Source: CAWGUU01 sp963825765 (GTDB lineage: Bacteria; Actinomycetota; Acidimicrobiia; Acidimicrobiales; AC-14). From it: DNA of 64,000 nucleotides. The translations under genes and the position numbers were made by a program. This document shows positions 28,639 to 37,900 of this stretch, in pieces; within the stretch, counting starts at the first letter, position 1, and each line of letters starts with the position of its first letter. The notes beneath the pieces were generated by a model. That model made no database searches. It was not told the origin of the DNA and saw only the letters and a list, made by a program, of their open reading frames with translations. The stretch spans positions 459,978 through 523,977 of the forward strand of contig CAWGUU010000009.1 of the NCBI GenBank assembly GCA_963825765.1. Reading direction: 5' to 3'.

Positions 28639-29709
28639 GTGAAGATCGCCATCATCGCCCCCCCGTGGGCGCCCATCCCTCCCACCCTCTACGGCGGCAT
28701 CGAGCAGGCGGTCGACGCCGAGGCGAGAGGGATCCAGGCGGCGGGCCACGAGGTCCTCCTCTTCGCCACCGGCGACTCCACGTCGATGGTCCCCCGCGAG
28801 TGGCTGCTCGAGCTGTCCGAGGGCGAGCGCATGGGACTGTCGGTCACCGAGCTGCGCCACGTGCTCGCCGCCTACGAGATGATGGACGACTTCGACATCA
28901 TCCACGACCACACCGTGATCGGGCCGGCGATGGCGTCGTGGCGCACGGCTGGACCGCCCGTCGTCACCACCATCCACGGGCCCCTCGACGGCGAGCTCAG
29001 CGACCTCTACCGGCGCTTCGCCTCCCGGATCCCCGTCATCGCCATCTCCCACGCCCAGTGCCGGCCGGCGCCGGACATCCCCATGGCCCGGGTCATCCAC
29101 CACGGCATCAACGCCTCGGAGTTCCCGATCGGCGACGGGAGGGGCGACTACTTCCTGTTCCTCGGCCGGATGTCGCCGGACAAGGGCGCCCACCGGGCCA
29201 TCGCCGCGGCCGAGAAGGCGGGGGTCCCCCTGCTGATGGCCGGCAAGTGCAGGGAGGCGCCCGAGAAGCTGTACTTCGAGCAGGAGGTTGCCCCCCACCT
29301 GGGGGACTCGGTGCGGTTCCTGGGCGAGGTGCCCCACGAGGAGAAGCTGCGCCTCCTGGCCGGCGCCCGGGCCACCTTGTTCCCGATCCGGTGGAACGAG
29401 CCGTTCGGCCTGGTCATGATCGAATCCCTGGCCTGCGGCACGCCGGTCCTGGCCTTCAAGGAGGGCGCCGCCCCCGAGGTCATCGACCACCGCACGACCG
29501 GCTTCCTGTGCGACGACGAGGCCGACATGGCCCACCGCATCGCCGGCATCGACGAGATCGATCGCGGAGCCTGCCGGGCGGCCGTCGAGGGCTACTTCTC
29601 CGTGGAGCGCATGGTGGCCGAGCACCTGGAGCTGTTCGCCGAGCTGATCGCCGCTCAGGGCGGCGGCGCGGGCGGCGCGGATGCCGCGGTGTCCCCCAAG
29701 AAGTCCTGA
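28639..29709 (+). CDS. GT4 family glycosyltransferase
   Basis: 356 residues with a GT-B fold. The N-terminal half has the glycine-rich acceptor loop (PPTLYGGIEQAVDAEARGIQ). The C-terminal half begins FLFLGRMSPDKGAHRAI and contains the donor-site Glu-x7-Glu motif in EPFGLVMIESLACGTPVLAF. Relatives transfer sugars from nucleotide donors in polysaccharide, glycolipid or antibiotic pathways; donor and acceptor are unknown. It starts with GTG. The 3' end overlaps the convergent MscS gene by 55 bases. The Ala/Gly-rich tail after residue 340 falls in this overlap. Confidence 0.88.
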   Translation: MKIAIIAPPWAPIPPTLYGGIEQAVDAEARGIQAAGHEVLLFATGDSTSMVPREWLLELSEGERMGLSVTELRHVLAAYEMMDDFDIIHDHTVIGPAMASWRTAGPPVVTTIHGPLDGELSDLYRRFASRIPVIAISHAQCRPAPDIPMARVIHHGINASEFPIGDGRGDYFLFLGRMSPDKGAHRAIAAAEKAGVPLLMAGKCREAPEKLYFEQEVAPHLGDSVRFLGEVPHEEKLRLLAGARATLFPIRWNEPFGLVMIESLACGTPVLAFKEGAAPEVIDHRTTGFLCDDEADMAHRIAGIDEIDRGACRAAVEGYFSVERMVAEHLELFAELIAAQGGGAGGADAAVSPKKS

Positions 29710-30572
29710 CGGGTCAGGATTCCCTCCCGCTGCAGCCGCTCGCCGATGCGCGAGCGGAGCTGCCGGCCCAGCCGGACCCGGTTCGCCGGCGCAGTCTTGG
29801 CTTCCACCCGCACCGTGAGCCCCTGCGCGCCGAGTGACTCGACGCCCAGCACCTCCGGCGTCTCGAGTAGCACCTCCGCCCAGTCGGGGTCGGCCGCCAG
29901 CCGGTCGACCTCCTCGGTGACCAGCTGGATGGCCTTGGCCAGGTCGGCGCCGTTGGGGACGAGCACGTCGACCACCGCCCGGGCCCAGTCCTTGGCCCCG
30001 TTGCCCACCATCCGGATCTCGCCGTTGGGGATGATCCAGATCGTTCCGTCCTGCGCCCGCACCGTCGTCACCCTGAGGTTGACCTGCTCGACGGCGCCGG
30101 TGACGTCCTCGATGGTGACCTGGTCCCCGACTCCGTACTGGTCCTCGACGAGGATGAAGAACCCGGACAGGAAGTCCTTGACCAGGCTCTGCGCCCCGAA
30201 CCCGAGCGCCACGCCGACGATGCTGGCTCCCGCCAACAGGGGCCCGAGGTTGAACCCCAGCTCCCCGGCGACGATCAGCACCGTCATGGTCCAGATGGCC
30301 ACCTTCAGGCTGCTCGAGGCCACGCCGGCCAGCGTCGTCGCCCGCTTCTCCGATCGGGGCGTGGGTTCCCGCAACGGGTTGCGACCACTCAACCCGGCGA
30401 CGGTCCGGTGGACGACCCGCCCGCCCCATCGGGCGGCGATGGCGGCCACCAGCATTATCAGGGCGATCTTGAGAGGCCCCTGGAGGAGCCAGCGGACTGT
30501 CTCGCCGGCGAAGCCGTCGAGGCCGACCTTGATCAGGGCGTGGCACACCCAATCCTCCGGCTGGCAGTCCAT
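29655..30572 (-). CDS. Small-conductance mechanosensitive channel (MscS family)
   Basis: 305 residues. Three hydrophobic segments are seen at about 27-47, 85-105 and 110-125. The third is the pore helix with the family's Gly/Ala pattern, VGVALGFGAQSLVKDFLSGF, followed by the beta domain (ILVEDQYGVGDQVTIEDVTG; VRAQDGTIWIIPNGEI). It releases solutes on hypo-osmotic shock. ATG 30572 gives the normal short N-terminus; the frame is open far upstream but that sequence is not related. The Ala/Pro tail overlaps the convergent glycosyltransferase gene. Confidence 0.92.
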   Translation of the reverse strand: MDCQPEDWVCHALIKVGLDGFAGETVRWLLQGPLKIALIMLVAAIAARWGGRVVHRTVAGLSGRNPLREPTPRSEKRATTLAGVASSSLKVAIWTMTVLIVAGELGFNLGPLLAGASIVGVALGFGAQSLVKDFLSGFFILVEDQYGVGDQVTIEDVTGAVEQVNLRVTTVRAQDGTIWIIPNGEIRMVGNGAKDWARAVVDVLVPNGADLAKAIQLVTEEVDRLAADPDWAEVLLETPEVLGVESLGAQGLTVRVEAKTAPANRVRLGRQLRSRIGERLQREGILTRQDFLGDTAASAPPAPPP

Positions 30573-30671
30573 CGTCCCTAGCCTCGCACCTGAAGCTGTT
30601 ACCTGGGGCGACGCTCCGGGGTCCAATCCCCCAATGCGCACATGTCTGATCCGTTGGGCTAGAGAAGGGAC

Positions 30672-32996
30672 GTGATCAGCGAAGCCCTGGCCGGCCGGCG
30701 CATTGCCGTCACCGGTGCCACCGGATTCCTCGGCACCGCCCTCGTGGAGCGCCTGCTGCGGTCGGTACCCGATTGCGAGCTGGTGCTTCTCGTCCGTCCT
30801 GGGCGCCGCACGAGCCCCGCCCAGCGGGCCAAGCGGGAGCTGTTCGGCAACGACGCCTTCCGTCGCCTGCGCCAGGAGCTGGGTTCCGACTTCGACGCCG
30901 AGATCCAGCGACGGGTCCACGTGGTGGCGGGCGACGTCACCACCGACGGCCTCGGGCTCGACGACGAGGGCCGGGCGCTCTTCACCTCGTGCCCGACGGT
31001 CATCCACTCGGCGGCCAGGGTCAGCTTCGACTCGCCCCTCGACATCGCCGTCGAGGTCAACCTCCTCGGTCCGCTGCGGGTGCTGGCGGCGGTAGCCGGC
31101 GTCGACCCGCCGCCCCACGTCATCACCGTCTCGACCGCCTATGTCGCCGGCAGCCGCCGGGGCCTGGCGCCCGAGGCGCCGCTCTCCGAGACCCCCTTCA
31201 GCCCCGAGCTCAACTGGCGGGCCGAGGTCGAGGCCGCCCGCCGGGCCCGCGCCGACACCGACGCCGAGAGCCGCCGCCCTGAGCTGCTGGCCCGGTTCGC
31301 CAAGGATGCCCGTGCCGAGCTGGGCGCGGCGGGGCCGCCACTGCTGGCGACGAAGGCCGAGAAGCTGCGCGAGGAGTGGATGGCCGACCGGCTGGTGGAG
31401 GCGGGCCGGTCGCGGGCCCAGTCACTCGGTTGGCCCGACGCCTACGCCTACACCAAGGCCCTGGCCGAGCGGGCGGTGTCCCAGGAGAAGGGCGACGTTC
31501 CGGTCACCGTCGTGCGGCCGTCGGTCATCGAGTCGGCCCTCCTCGAGCCGTCGCCGGGCTGGATCCGGGGCTTCCGCATGGCCGAGCCGGTGATCATCTC
31601 CTACGGCCGTGGCCTGCTGAAGGAGTTCCCCGGGATCCCGGAAGGCGTCGTCGACGTCATCCCGGTCGACATGGTGGTGGCCACCATCCTGGCGGTGGCG
31701 GCCAAGGGCCCCGAGCTCGGCGACAGCCCGGTGTACCACGTGGCCACCGGCAACCGGAACCCCCTGCACTACCGCCGGCTGGTCGACCTGGTGCGCGAGT
31801 ACTTCGGGGAGCACCCCCTCTACGACTCCAGCGGCCAGCCCATCATCGTGCCCCACTGGCAGTTCGCGGCCCGGGGCCGGGCTCTTCGCCAGCTGGAGCG
31901 GGGCGTGAAGGCCCTCGACGTGGCCGAGAAGGTGGTGGCGTCGCTCCCCATCCGCGGCAAGCGGGCCGAGGTCACCGCCCGCATGGAGGAGCGCCGCAGC
32001 GAAGGTGAGCGGGCGTTGGAGTACGTCCGCCTGTACGGCGCCTACGCCGAGACCGAGGCCATCTTCGACGACAAGCGGCTGGTCGAGCTGTGGAACAGCC
32101 TCGACGCCGCCGACCAGGCCACCTTCGGCTTCGACACCACCGTCATCGACTGGCAGCGCTACGTGCAGGAGGTCCACCTGCCGTGCGTCGTGCGCCAGGC
32201 GCGGGTCCGCACCACCCCCGGCACCAAGGAGGGGCCGTCGCGCTACGAGCGGGGCAAGCGGGCCATCCTTTCCCCCGACCGTCACATGGCGGCGTTCGAC
32301 CTCGAGAACACCCTCATCGCCTCCAACGTGGTCGAGAGCTACTCGTGGCTGGCCACCCGCCGGCTGCCGGACGAGGACAGGGTCCGCTTCGTGCTCAGGA
32401 TGCTGGGCCAGGGCCCGGGCCTGCTGGCCCTCGACAAGCGTGACAGGGGCGACTTCCTCCGCCACTTCTACCGCCGCTACGAGGACGCCAGCGCCGACCA
32501 GCTCCGCGACGACGCCAAGGAGCTGTTCAGCTACCTGTTGCTCAACAAGTCGTTCCCCGCCGGCTTCCGCCGGGTGCGGGAGCACCGCCGCCTCGGCCAC
32601 CGCACGGTGCTGATCACCGGATCGCTCGACTTCATCGTCGAGCCCCTGCGGCCACTGTTCGACGACATCGTGTGTGCCCGCCTGGGTCAGCGGGACGGCA
32701 AGCTCACCGGCGAGCTGGTCGACGTCCCCCCGACGGGTGAGGCCCGAGCCCTGGTGATGGCCGCCTACGCCGAGGGCGAGGACCTTTCGTTGGCGGAGTC
32801 CGTGGTCTACGCCGACTCGGCCAGCGACCTGCCGATGCTGGAGGCCGTCGGCCACCCGGTGGCGGTCAACGCCGAGCCCAAGCTGGCCGCCATCGCCCGC
32901 AAGCGGGGTTGGCACGTCGAGCAGTGGACCAGGTCGGCGGGCGGCGCCGCCGGGCTCCTTCCCCTGGCCCCGCGGATGGTGGGCCAATCTCAGTGA
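30672..32996 (+). CDS. Fatty acyl-CoA reductase (Male-sterility type) fused to HAD-IB hydrolase
   Basis: 774 residues. Residues 1-390: extended short-chain dehydrogenase fold with VTGATGFLGTALVERLL at the N-terminus, catalytic YAYTK and a family C-terminal NAD_binding_4 pattern (VVRPSVIESALLEPSPGWI). Residues about 535-760: HAD-IB phosphatase domain with motif I FDLENTLIA (Asp543 nucleophile; the second acidic residue is Glu545 instead of Asp), motif II LITGS and motif III/IV YADSASDLPML. The first part is expected to reduce activated fatty acids; the second to hydrolyse a phosphoester. Such fusions start a conserved actinobacterial lipid-type cluster. It begins with GTG after AAGGGAC and is coupled to the next gene by a GTGA overlap. 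Confidence 0.85.
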   Translation: MISEALAGRRIAVTGATGFLGTALVERLLRSVPDCELVLLVRPGRRTSPAQRAKRELFGNDAFRRLRQELGSDFDAEIQRRVHVVAGDVTTDGLGLDDEGRALFTSCPTVIHSAARVSFDSPLDIAVEVNLLGPLRVLAAVAGVDPPPHVITVSTAYVAGSRRGLAPEAPLSETPFSPELNWRAEVEAARRARADTDAESRRPELLARFAKDARAELGAAGPPLLATKAEKLREEWMADRLVEAGRSRAQSLGWPDAYAYTKALAERAVSQEKGDVPVTVVRPSVIESALLEPSPGWIRGFRMAEPVIISYGRGLLKEFPGIPEGVVDVIPVDMVVATILAVAAKGPELGDSPVYHVATGNRNPLHYRRLVDLVREYFGEHPLYDSSGQPIIVPHWQFAARGRALRQLERGVKALDVAEKVVASLPIRGKRAEVTARMEERRSEGERALEYVRLYGAYAETEAIFDDKRLVELWNSLDAADQATFGFDTTVIDWQRYVQEVHLPCVVRQARVRTTPGTKEGPSRYERGKRAILSPDRHMAAFDLENTLIASNVVESYSWLATRRLPDEDRVRFVLRMLGQGPGLLALDKRDRGDFLRHFYRRYEDASADQLRDDAKELFSYLLLNKSFPAGFRRVREHRRLGHRTVLITGSLDFIVEPLRPLFDDIVCARLGQRDGKLTGELVDVPPTGEARALVMAAYAEGEDLSLAESVVYADSASDLPMLEAVGHPVAVNAEPKLAAIARKRGWHVEQWTRSAGGAAGLLPLAPRMVGQSQ

Positions 32997-34165
32997 AGGC
33001 GATCAGGTTCGAGCGGTCGATGGCGCGCTACGCGGCGGCCAAGGTGGCCGGCTCGCTCAACCCCGGCCTCGGTGCCCGGGTGGGGCCGCTGTCGCTGGTC
33101 GAGGACGACGATCCCGAGCTCCCGGCGGCGGGCTGGCGGCGGGTGCGGCCCCGGCTGGCCGGCATCTGCGGCTCCGACCTGGCCACGATCGACGGCAAGT
33201 CCACCCGCTACTTCGAGCCCCTCGTGTCGTTCCCGTTCGTGGCCGGCCACGAGATCGTCGGTGACCTCGACGGTGCCGATGGCGGCCGGGTGGTGATCGA
33301 GCCGCTCCTGGCCTGTGCCGTCCGGGGCGTCGACCCGCCGTGCCGGGCGTGCGCCGACGGAAACCGTCAGCGCTGCGAGCGGGTGGTGATGGGCGACCTC
33401 AGCGCCGGGTTGCAGACCGGCTACTGCTCCGACACCGGTGGCGGCTGGTCGACGTCGATGGTCGCCCACGAGAGCCAGATCCACCCTGTGCCCGACGACT
33501 TCGACGACGACGCCGCGGTGATGGTCGAGCCCGCCGCGTGCGCGGTGCACGGCGTGGTGGGGGTCGAAGCCCGGACCGTGCTGGTCATGGGGGCGGGCAC
33601 CCTCGGCCTGTGCTCCATCGCCGCCCTGCGGCGGTTCACCACGCCCGGCACGCTCATTGCCTCGGCCAAGCACCCCGAGCAGCGGACATGGGCCAAGGAG
33701 CTGGGCGCCGACGTGGTGATCAACCCGTCGGAGACGAGGCGGATGGTGCGGCGGACGACGGGGTCGCTGCGGGTCGGCGCCGGTCTGTCCGGCGGCGTCG
33801 ACGTGGTCGTCGACTGCGTGGGCAGCGGGGCGTCGCTCACCGAGGCCATGGCGGTCGTCCGTCCCGGCGGCACCGTGGTGCTGGTGGGCATGCCGTCGAC
33901 CGTCACCGTCGACCTCACCCCGCTGTGGCACCGCGAGATCAACGTCAGGGGCTCGTACGCCTACGGCACCGAGCGCTACGAGGGTGCCCCGCGGCGCACG
34001 TTCGACCTCGCCTTCGAGCTCGTCGCCGACGCCCACCTGGGTCGGCTGGTGACCGCCAGGTATCCCCTCGACCGCTACCGTGAGGCCATCGACCACGCCG
34101 CCAACGCAGGATCCCGCGGCGCGGTGAAGATCGTCTTCGACATGCGAGGGGAGAAGCGCCGCTGA
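32993..34165 (+). CDS. Zinc-dependent alcohol dehydrogenase family protein
   Basis: 390 residues of the medium-chain dehydrogenase family. Catalytic zinc site: Cys in GICGSD, His-Glu in FVAGHEIVGDL. The structural zinc lobe has four cysteines spread over CAVRGVDPPCRACADGNRQRC (first 21 residues of that loop, Cys spacing 9, 2 and 7, given here for identification). The NAD(P) fold follows with VLVMGAGTLGLCSI. GTG 32993 overlaps the upstream stop. Placed between a fatty acyl reductase and a PlsC enzyme, it could interconvert long-chain alcohols and aldehydes, which is inference. Confidence 0.85.
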   Translation: MKAIRFERSMARYAAAKVAGSLNPGLGARVGPLSLVEDDDPELPAAGWRRVRPRLAGICGSDLATIDGKSTRYFEPLVSFPFVAGHEIVGDLDGADGGRVVIEPLLACAVRGVDPPCRACADGNRQRCERVVMGDLSAGLQTGYCSDTGGGWSTSMVAHESQIHPVPDDFDDDAAVMVEPAACAVHGVVGVEARTVLVMGAGTLGLCSIAALRRFTTPGTLIASAKHPEQRTWAKELGADVVINPSETRRMVRRTTGSLRVGAGLSGGVDVVVDCVGSGASLTEAMAVVRPGGTVVLVGMPSTVTVDLTPLWHREINVRGSYAYGTERYEGAPRRTFDLAFELVADAHLGRLVTARYPLDRYREAIDHAANAGSRGAVKIVFDMRGEKRR

Positions 34166-34196
34166 TGGACCGCGCCAGGAGGAGTCGAGCCAGCCG

Positions 34197-35786
34197 ATGA
34201 GCCGGCCCGGATTCGTCCTCGACGTCGACCGCTCGACGCCGCCCATCCTCTTCCACCACGGCGAGGGGTTCCGCCTGGAGCGCCTGCCGGCGGGCCGCAG
34301 TCGGGTCGTCTACCCGGCCGAGCCGGTGGCTGGCCTGCGCGACCCCGACGCCGCCGTCCGCGACGCCCTTCTCAACCCCCTCGGCGACAGCCAGCCCCTG
34401 CCGTCGCTGCTCTTCCCGGGGATGAAGCTCACGATCGCGTTCGACGACGTGTCGCTGCCGCTCCCCCCGATGAAGCGCCCCGACAACCGCCAGCGGGTCG
34501 TCGAGGCCGTCCTCGACCTTGCCGCCGCCGCCGGGGTGGACGACGTGGTGCTCATCGCCGCCCTCTCCCTGCACCGGCGTATGACCGAGTCCGAGCTGCG
34601 CCAGGCCCTGGGCGACAGGGTCTACGACGCCTTCGCCCCGTCGGGCCGGCTCACCCAGCACGATGCCGAGGACCCCACCAAGATGCTCCACATCGGCCAG
34701 ACGCCCGAGGGCGAGGACGTCGAGATCAACAAGCGGGCGGCCGAGAGCGACCTGCTGGTCTACGTGAACCTCAACCTGGTGGCCATGGACGGTGGCCACA
34801 AGAGCGTCGCCACCGGGTTGGCTTCGTACCGGAGCCTGCGCCACCACCACAACGTCTCCACGATGCAGCGCAGCACGTCGTTCATGGACCAGCACCGCTC
34901 CGAGTTGCACTCGTCGAACTGGCGGATGGGGAAGCTGCTGAAGGACTCGGGCGTCAAGATCTTCCAGATCGAGACCACGGTCAACAACGACACGTTCCCC
35001 TCGCCGTTCGACTTCCTGCAGAAGCGGGAGTGGGAGTGGAAGGCCCGTGACCGGGCGTCGTATCTGGCCGTCTCCAAGAGCCTCGACCGGTCGCCGTCGC
35101 GGCTGGCCCGTCCCATCTTCCACTCGATCCGGGCTCCCTACGCCATGACCAGCGTGCAGGCGGGCGAGGTCGAGGCCGTGCACAAGCTGACCACCGCGAA
35201 CGTCTACCGCCAGCACCTGGTGGCGGTCGAAGGCCAGACCGACATCCTCACCATGGGTCTGCCGTATCTCTGCCCCTACAACGTCAACTCGATCATGAAC
35301 CCGATCCTGGTGATGTGCCTGGGCCTCGGTTACTTCTTCAACCTGTACCGGGGTCGTCCGCTGGTGCGCGAGGGCGGCGTGCTGATCATGAGCCACCCGA
35401 CGCCGTGGGAGTTCCACCCGGTCCACCACCCCAGCTACATCGACTTCTTCGAGCAGGTGCTGAGCGAGACCACCGACCCGGTGGAGATCGAGAAGCGGTT
35501 CGAGGAGGACTTCGCCACCGACCCCTGGTACATCCACCTGTACCGGACGAGCTACGCCTACCACGGCGTCCACCCGTTCTACATGTGGTACTGGGGTGCC
35601 CACGCCCTCCAGCACCTGGGCGGCGTCATCATCGTCGGCGGCAATGCGCGGGCGGTGCGTCGGATGGGCTTCAAGCCGGCGTCGACCCTGCGCGACGCGT
35701 TGGAGATGGCCGAGGACGTGGTCGGCCGCGACCCGTCGATCACCCATTTCCACAACCCGCCGATGCTGATGGCGGATGTGACATGA
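34197..35786 (+). CDS. LarA-like (lactate racemase domain/DUF2088) protein
   Basis: 529 residues. The N-terminal part matches the LarA N-domain pattern (PGMKLTIAFDDVSLPLPPMK, then AAAAGVDDVVLIAALSLHRR and MTESELRQALG). Canonical LarA is a nickel-pincer lactate racemase of about 420 residues; the His residues for nickel are not clearly in place here and the C-terminal 200 residues are divergent, so racemase activity is not implied. A hydrophobic stretch near residue 370 (NPILVMCLGLGYFFNLYRG) may associate with membrane. AGGAGG lies about 15 bases upstream. The end overlaps the PlsC start as ATGA. Confidence 0.75.
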   Translation: MSRPGFVLDVDRSTPPILFHHGEGFRLERLPAGRSRVVYPAEPVAGLRDPDAAVRDALLNPLGDSQPLPSLLFPGMKLTIAFDDVSLPLPPMKRPDNRQRVVEAVLDLAAAAGVDDVVLIAALSLHRRMTESELRQALGDRVYDAFAPSGRLTQHDAEDPTKMLHIGQTPEGEDVEINKRAAESDLLVYVNLNLVAMDGGHKSVATGLASYRSLRHHHNVSTMQRSTSFMDQHRSELHSSNWRMGKLLKDSGVKIFQIETTVNNDTFPSPFDFLQKREWEWKARDRASYLAVSKSLDRSPSRLARPIFHSIRAPYAMTSVQAGEVEAVHKLTTANVYRQHLVAVEGQTDILTMGLPYLCPYNVNSIMNPILVMCLGLGYFFNLYRGRPLVREGGVLIMSHPTPWEFHPVHHPSYIDFFEQVLSETTDPVEIEKRFEEDFATDPWYIHLYRTSYAYHGVHPFYMWYWGAHALQHLGGVIIVGGNARAVRRMGFKPASTLRDALEMAEDVVGRDPSITHFHNPPMLMADVT

Positions 35787-36680
35787 GGCTGCGGCCGGCC
35801 TTCCCCGCCGGCCCGCCGACGTGGCCCACGTCGGTACCCCGGCCAGCCGGTCGAGCCGGAGACGGGCGTCCACTACGACACCGCCTGGGCCCGCCGCTAC
35901 CCGGCCCGGCTGGCCCGGGCCATCATCGTCGACGACGTCCTGAAGCCGGCGGCCCACCTCGTCGCCCGGCCCGAGGTCAACGGGCTCGACCGGCTCGACG
36001 CCCTCGACGGCCCCGCCATCTTCGTGGCCAACCACAACAGCCACCTCGACACCACCCTGCTGCTGGCCACCATCCCCGAGAAGTGGCGGCACAAGACCGT
36101 CGTGGCCGCCGCCGCCGACTACTTCTTCACGACGAAGGCCAAGTCGGCGCTCTCCGCGCTGGCCATCGGTGCCATTCCGATGGACCGCACCAGGGTCGGG
36201 CGGCGGTCGGCCGACCTGGCCGCCGGGCTGCTCGACGACGGCTGGAGCCTGGTCATGTTCCCCGAGGGCGGCCGCAGCCCCGACGGGTGGGCCCAGGACT
36301 TCCGCGGTGGCGCCGCCTACCTGTCCCTGCGCTGCGGGCGCCCGGTCGTGCCGGTGCACATCGAGGGCACCCGCCGGGTGTGGGCGCCGGGCACCAACCT
36401 GCCCCTGCCGGTGAAGCGGTCGGAGCGGGTCCACGTCACCTTCGGGGCGCCGATGACGCCGCGGCCGGGCGAGGACTCGCGGAGGTTCGCCTCCCGCATC
36501 GAGGCGGCGGTGGCGGCACTGGCCGACGAGTGGCGCACCGATTGGTGGTCGGCCCGGCGCCGGGCCGCCAAGAAGGAGACGCCGTCGCTGGCCGGGCCTG
36601 CCGCGGCGTCGTGGCGGCGGGCCTGGGCCCTGGAGTCCGCCGGCCGGTCCAAGGCCGACCGGGAGTGGCCGCCGTACTGA
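35783..36680 (+). CDS. 1-acyl-sn-glycerol-3-phosphate acyltransferase (PlsC), apparent +1 frameshift near the 5' end
   Basis: The PlsC core is complete: acyltransferase motif NHNSHLD (HX4D), then FPEGGRSPDG and VPVHIEGTRR. The natural ATG at 35783 overlaps the upstream stop, but its frame leaves the PlsC frame near 35836-35846. Removing one base in the C/G-rich run there joins RPAFPAGPPTWPTSVPR to PVEPETGVHYDTAWARRYPA and gives 298 residues. Without the repair the first usable start in the PlsC frame is GTG 36024, which would lose 80 residues just before the catalytic motif. The gene acylates a glycerophosphate-type acceptor at the membrane. Either an assembly error or a damaged gene. Confidence 0.7.
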
Positions 36681-36751
36681 GCCGGCGGCTCGTAGCGTTT
36701 GCGGCCTGGTTGGACCCGGAGGCCGGGTCGGAGGATGCTTCCGCCGGACTG

Positions 36752-37357
36752 CTACCCGCCGCCGGCGAGCGAGTACGCCAAAGAAGGGGGCAGCTGGGGG
36801 TTGGAAGACCCGCCGACGGCAGTGAACGCACGTTCGTAGCAGGTGGAGTCGAGGTACAGATCGAACAGGCTGTCGGAGTTGTTCACCACGCTGTAGGCCC
36901 CCGGACGGCCGTCCGTCTCGATGTGGATGGGGTAGCACTCGCGCCCCGCCAGGGCGTCGACATCCGACGGGCTCAGGATCAGGGCCGGCCCGCCAAAGTC
37001 CTGTTCGTTGTAGAGGCAGAGGCCTCCTTCGGGGCACGCCTTGACGCTCGCCTTTACCGCCACTGCGCCGGTCGCGGAGAGCTCGACATGGGTGTTGAGA
37101 CCGGCGGGTCCGGTCGAGATCGACCCGCCGCGAAGCGAGAGGGCGTTGAGGAAGGCGATGACGGCGTCGATGACCGCGCCCGGCTCGACGCTTACCTTGA
37201 CGTCGGCACCGCTCCGGTCGACGGCGACCGCTGGGCGCGGCGGTGGGGCCTGAGGCGTCGAGAGCAGCTGCTTGGCCGACGCCGGCGCCAGCATGAATGT
37301 GGCGAACGCCACGCTGGCCGTGACGACCACGGTGGCGACACGGGCAGGACGGGACAT
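36752..37357 (-). CDS. Secreted protein with peptidase inhibitor I36-type C-terminal domain
   Basis: 201 residues with a signal peptide (VATVVVTASVAFATFMLAPASA). Residues about 35-110 are a low-complexity or beta domain. From residue 110 the pattern CPEGGLCLYNEQDFGG resembles the start of I36/SMPI-type inhibitors, a crystallin-like fold, with four cysteines in this half that could form two disulphides. The target is unknown. GAGGGG lies just upstream of the ATG. It is convergent with plsC and unrelated in direction to the lipid genes. Confidence 0.65.
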   Translation of the reverse strand: MSRPARVATVVVTASVAFATFMLAPASAKQLLSTPQAPPPRPAVAVDRSGADVKVSVEPGAVIDAVIAFLNALSLRGGSISTGPAGLNTHVELSATGAVAVKASVKACPEGGLCLYNEQDFGGPALILSPSDVDALAGRECYPIHIETDGRPGAYSVVNNSDSLFDLYLDSTCYERAFTAVGGSSNPQLPPSLAYSLAGGG

Positions 37358-37541
37358 GGTGGGCCCCCCTCGACGATGCGGTCTGCCGGAAGCATCGAAG
37401 GATACTCAGACGCTCGCCCCGAAGAAAGGAGCGCGTCCGCGGTTGGGCGGCTACCAGCTCGCCATGGCGACGTTCGTGAACGCCGCGCGAACTCCGGTCG
37501 TGAAGGTCCCATCTCCGTCGATGACGGCAGTGGTCCTCAGG

Positions 37542-37763
37542 TAAAGTGTCCGCCCGACCCAGGCAGTGGCAGAGGCGTCTCTGCGGGCTCCCTGTCTGAC
37601 TTTCCCTGCACGCTGCACGGCGAGGTGGCCGGCGCCGCCGGCCCGTCGTCATCCCCATTCGTCCCGCCCCGCCTGCGATGAGCACTTGATCGGTTCCGAA
37701 CGTGACGCCTGCGGTATCAGCTTCGTCGCCGACAGCTCCGGCCGTGCATCTTGCGGCCATCGT
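37542..37763 (+). repeat. Degenerate duplicate of the gltB promoter, leader and first codons
   Basis: Two blocks match the gltB region: 37556-37599 with 39664-39705 (hairpin-forming leader start, including CTCTGCGGGCTCCCTGTCTG) and about 37660-37763 with about 39807-39910 (end of leader and about 25 codons). In this copy the GAGGAGG site is altered to GATGAG and the gltB ATG to ATC, so it cannot start translation. The encoded remnant still reads ERDACGISFVADSSGRAS. A -10 box TAAAGT at 37542-37547 replaces TAGAAT. About 70 bases of the leader, including its CCGAAGT repeats, are absent. The rest of 37358-37900 holds no gene. Confidence 0.75.
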
Positions 37764-37900
37764 CGGACGGGGAGTGGCCGCCGTAACGGACCACCGCAGC
37801 TTCGATGTGACGGTAGCGCCGTGATTTTCGTGATTTCGGCCGGCGGATCCACGACGCTACGGATGCATCGAAGTCGGCGGCGGGCGCGGCACGGGACCGA

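Noticed and set aside
33945..37760. 1271-codon open frame on the minus strand
   Set aside because: Spans several real genes in the opposite direction and has only low-complexity sequence.
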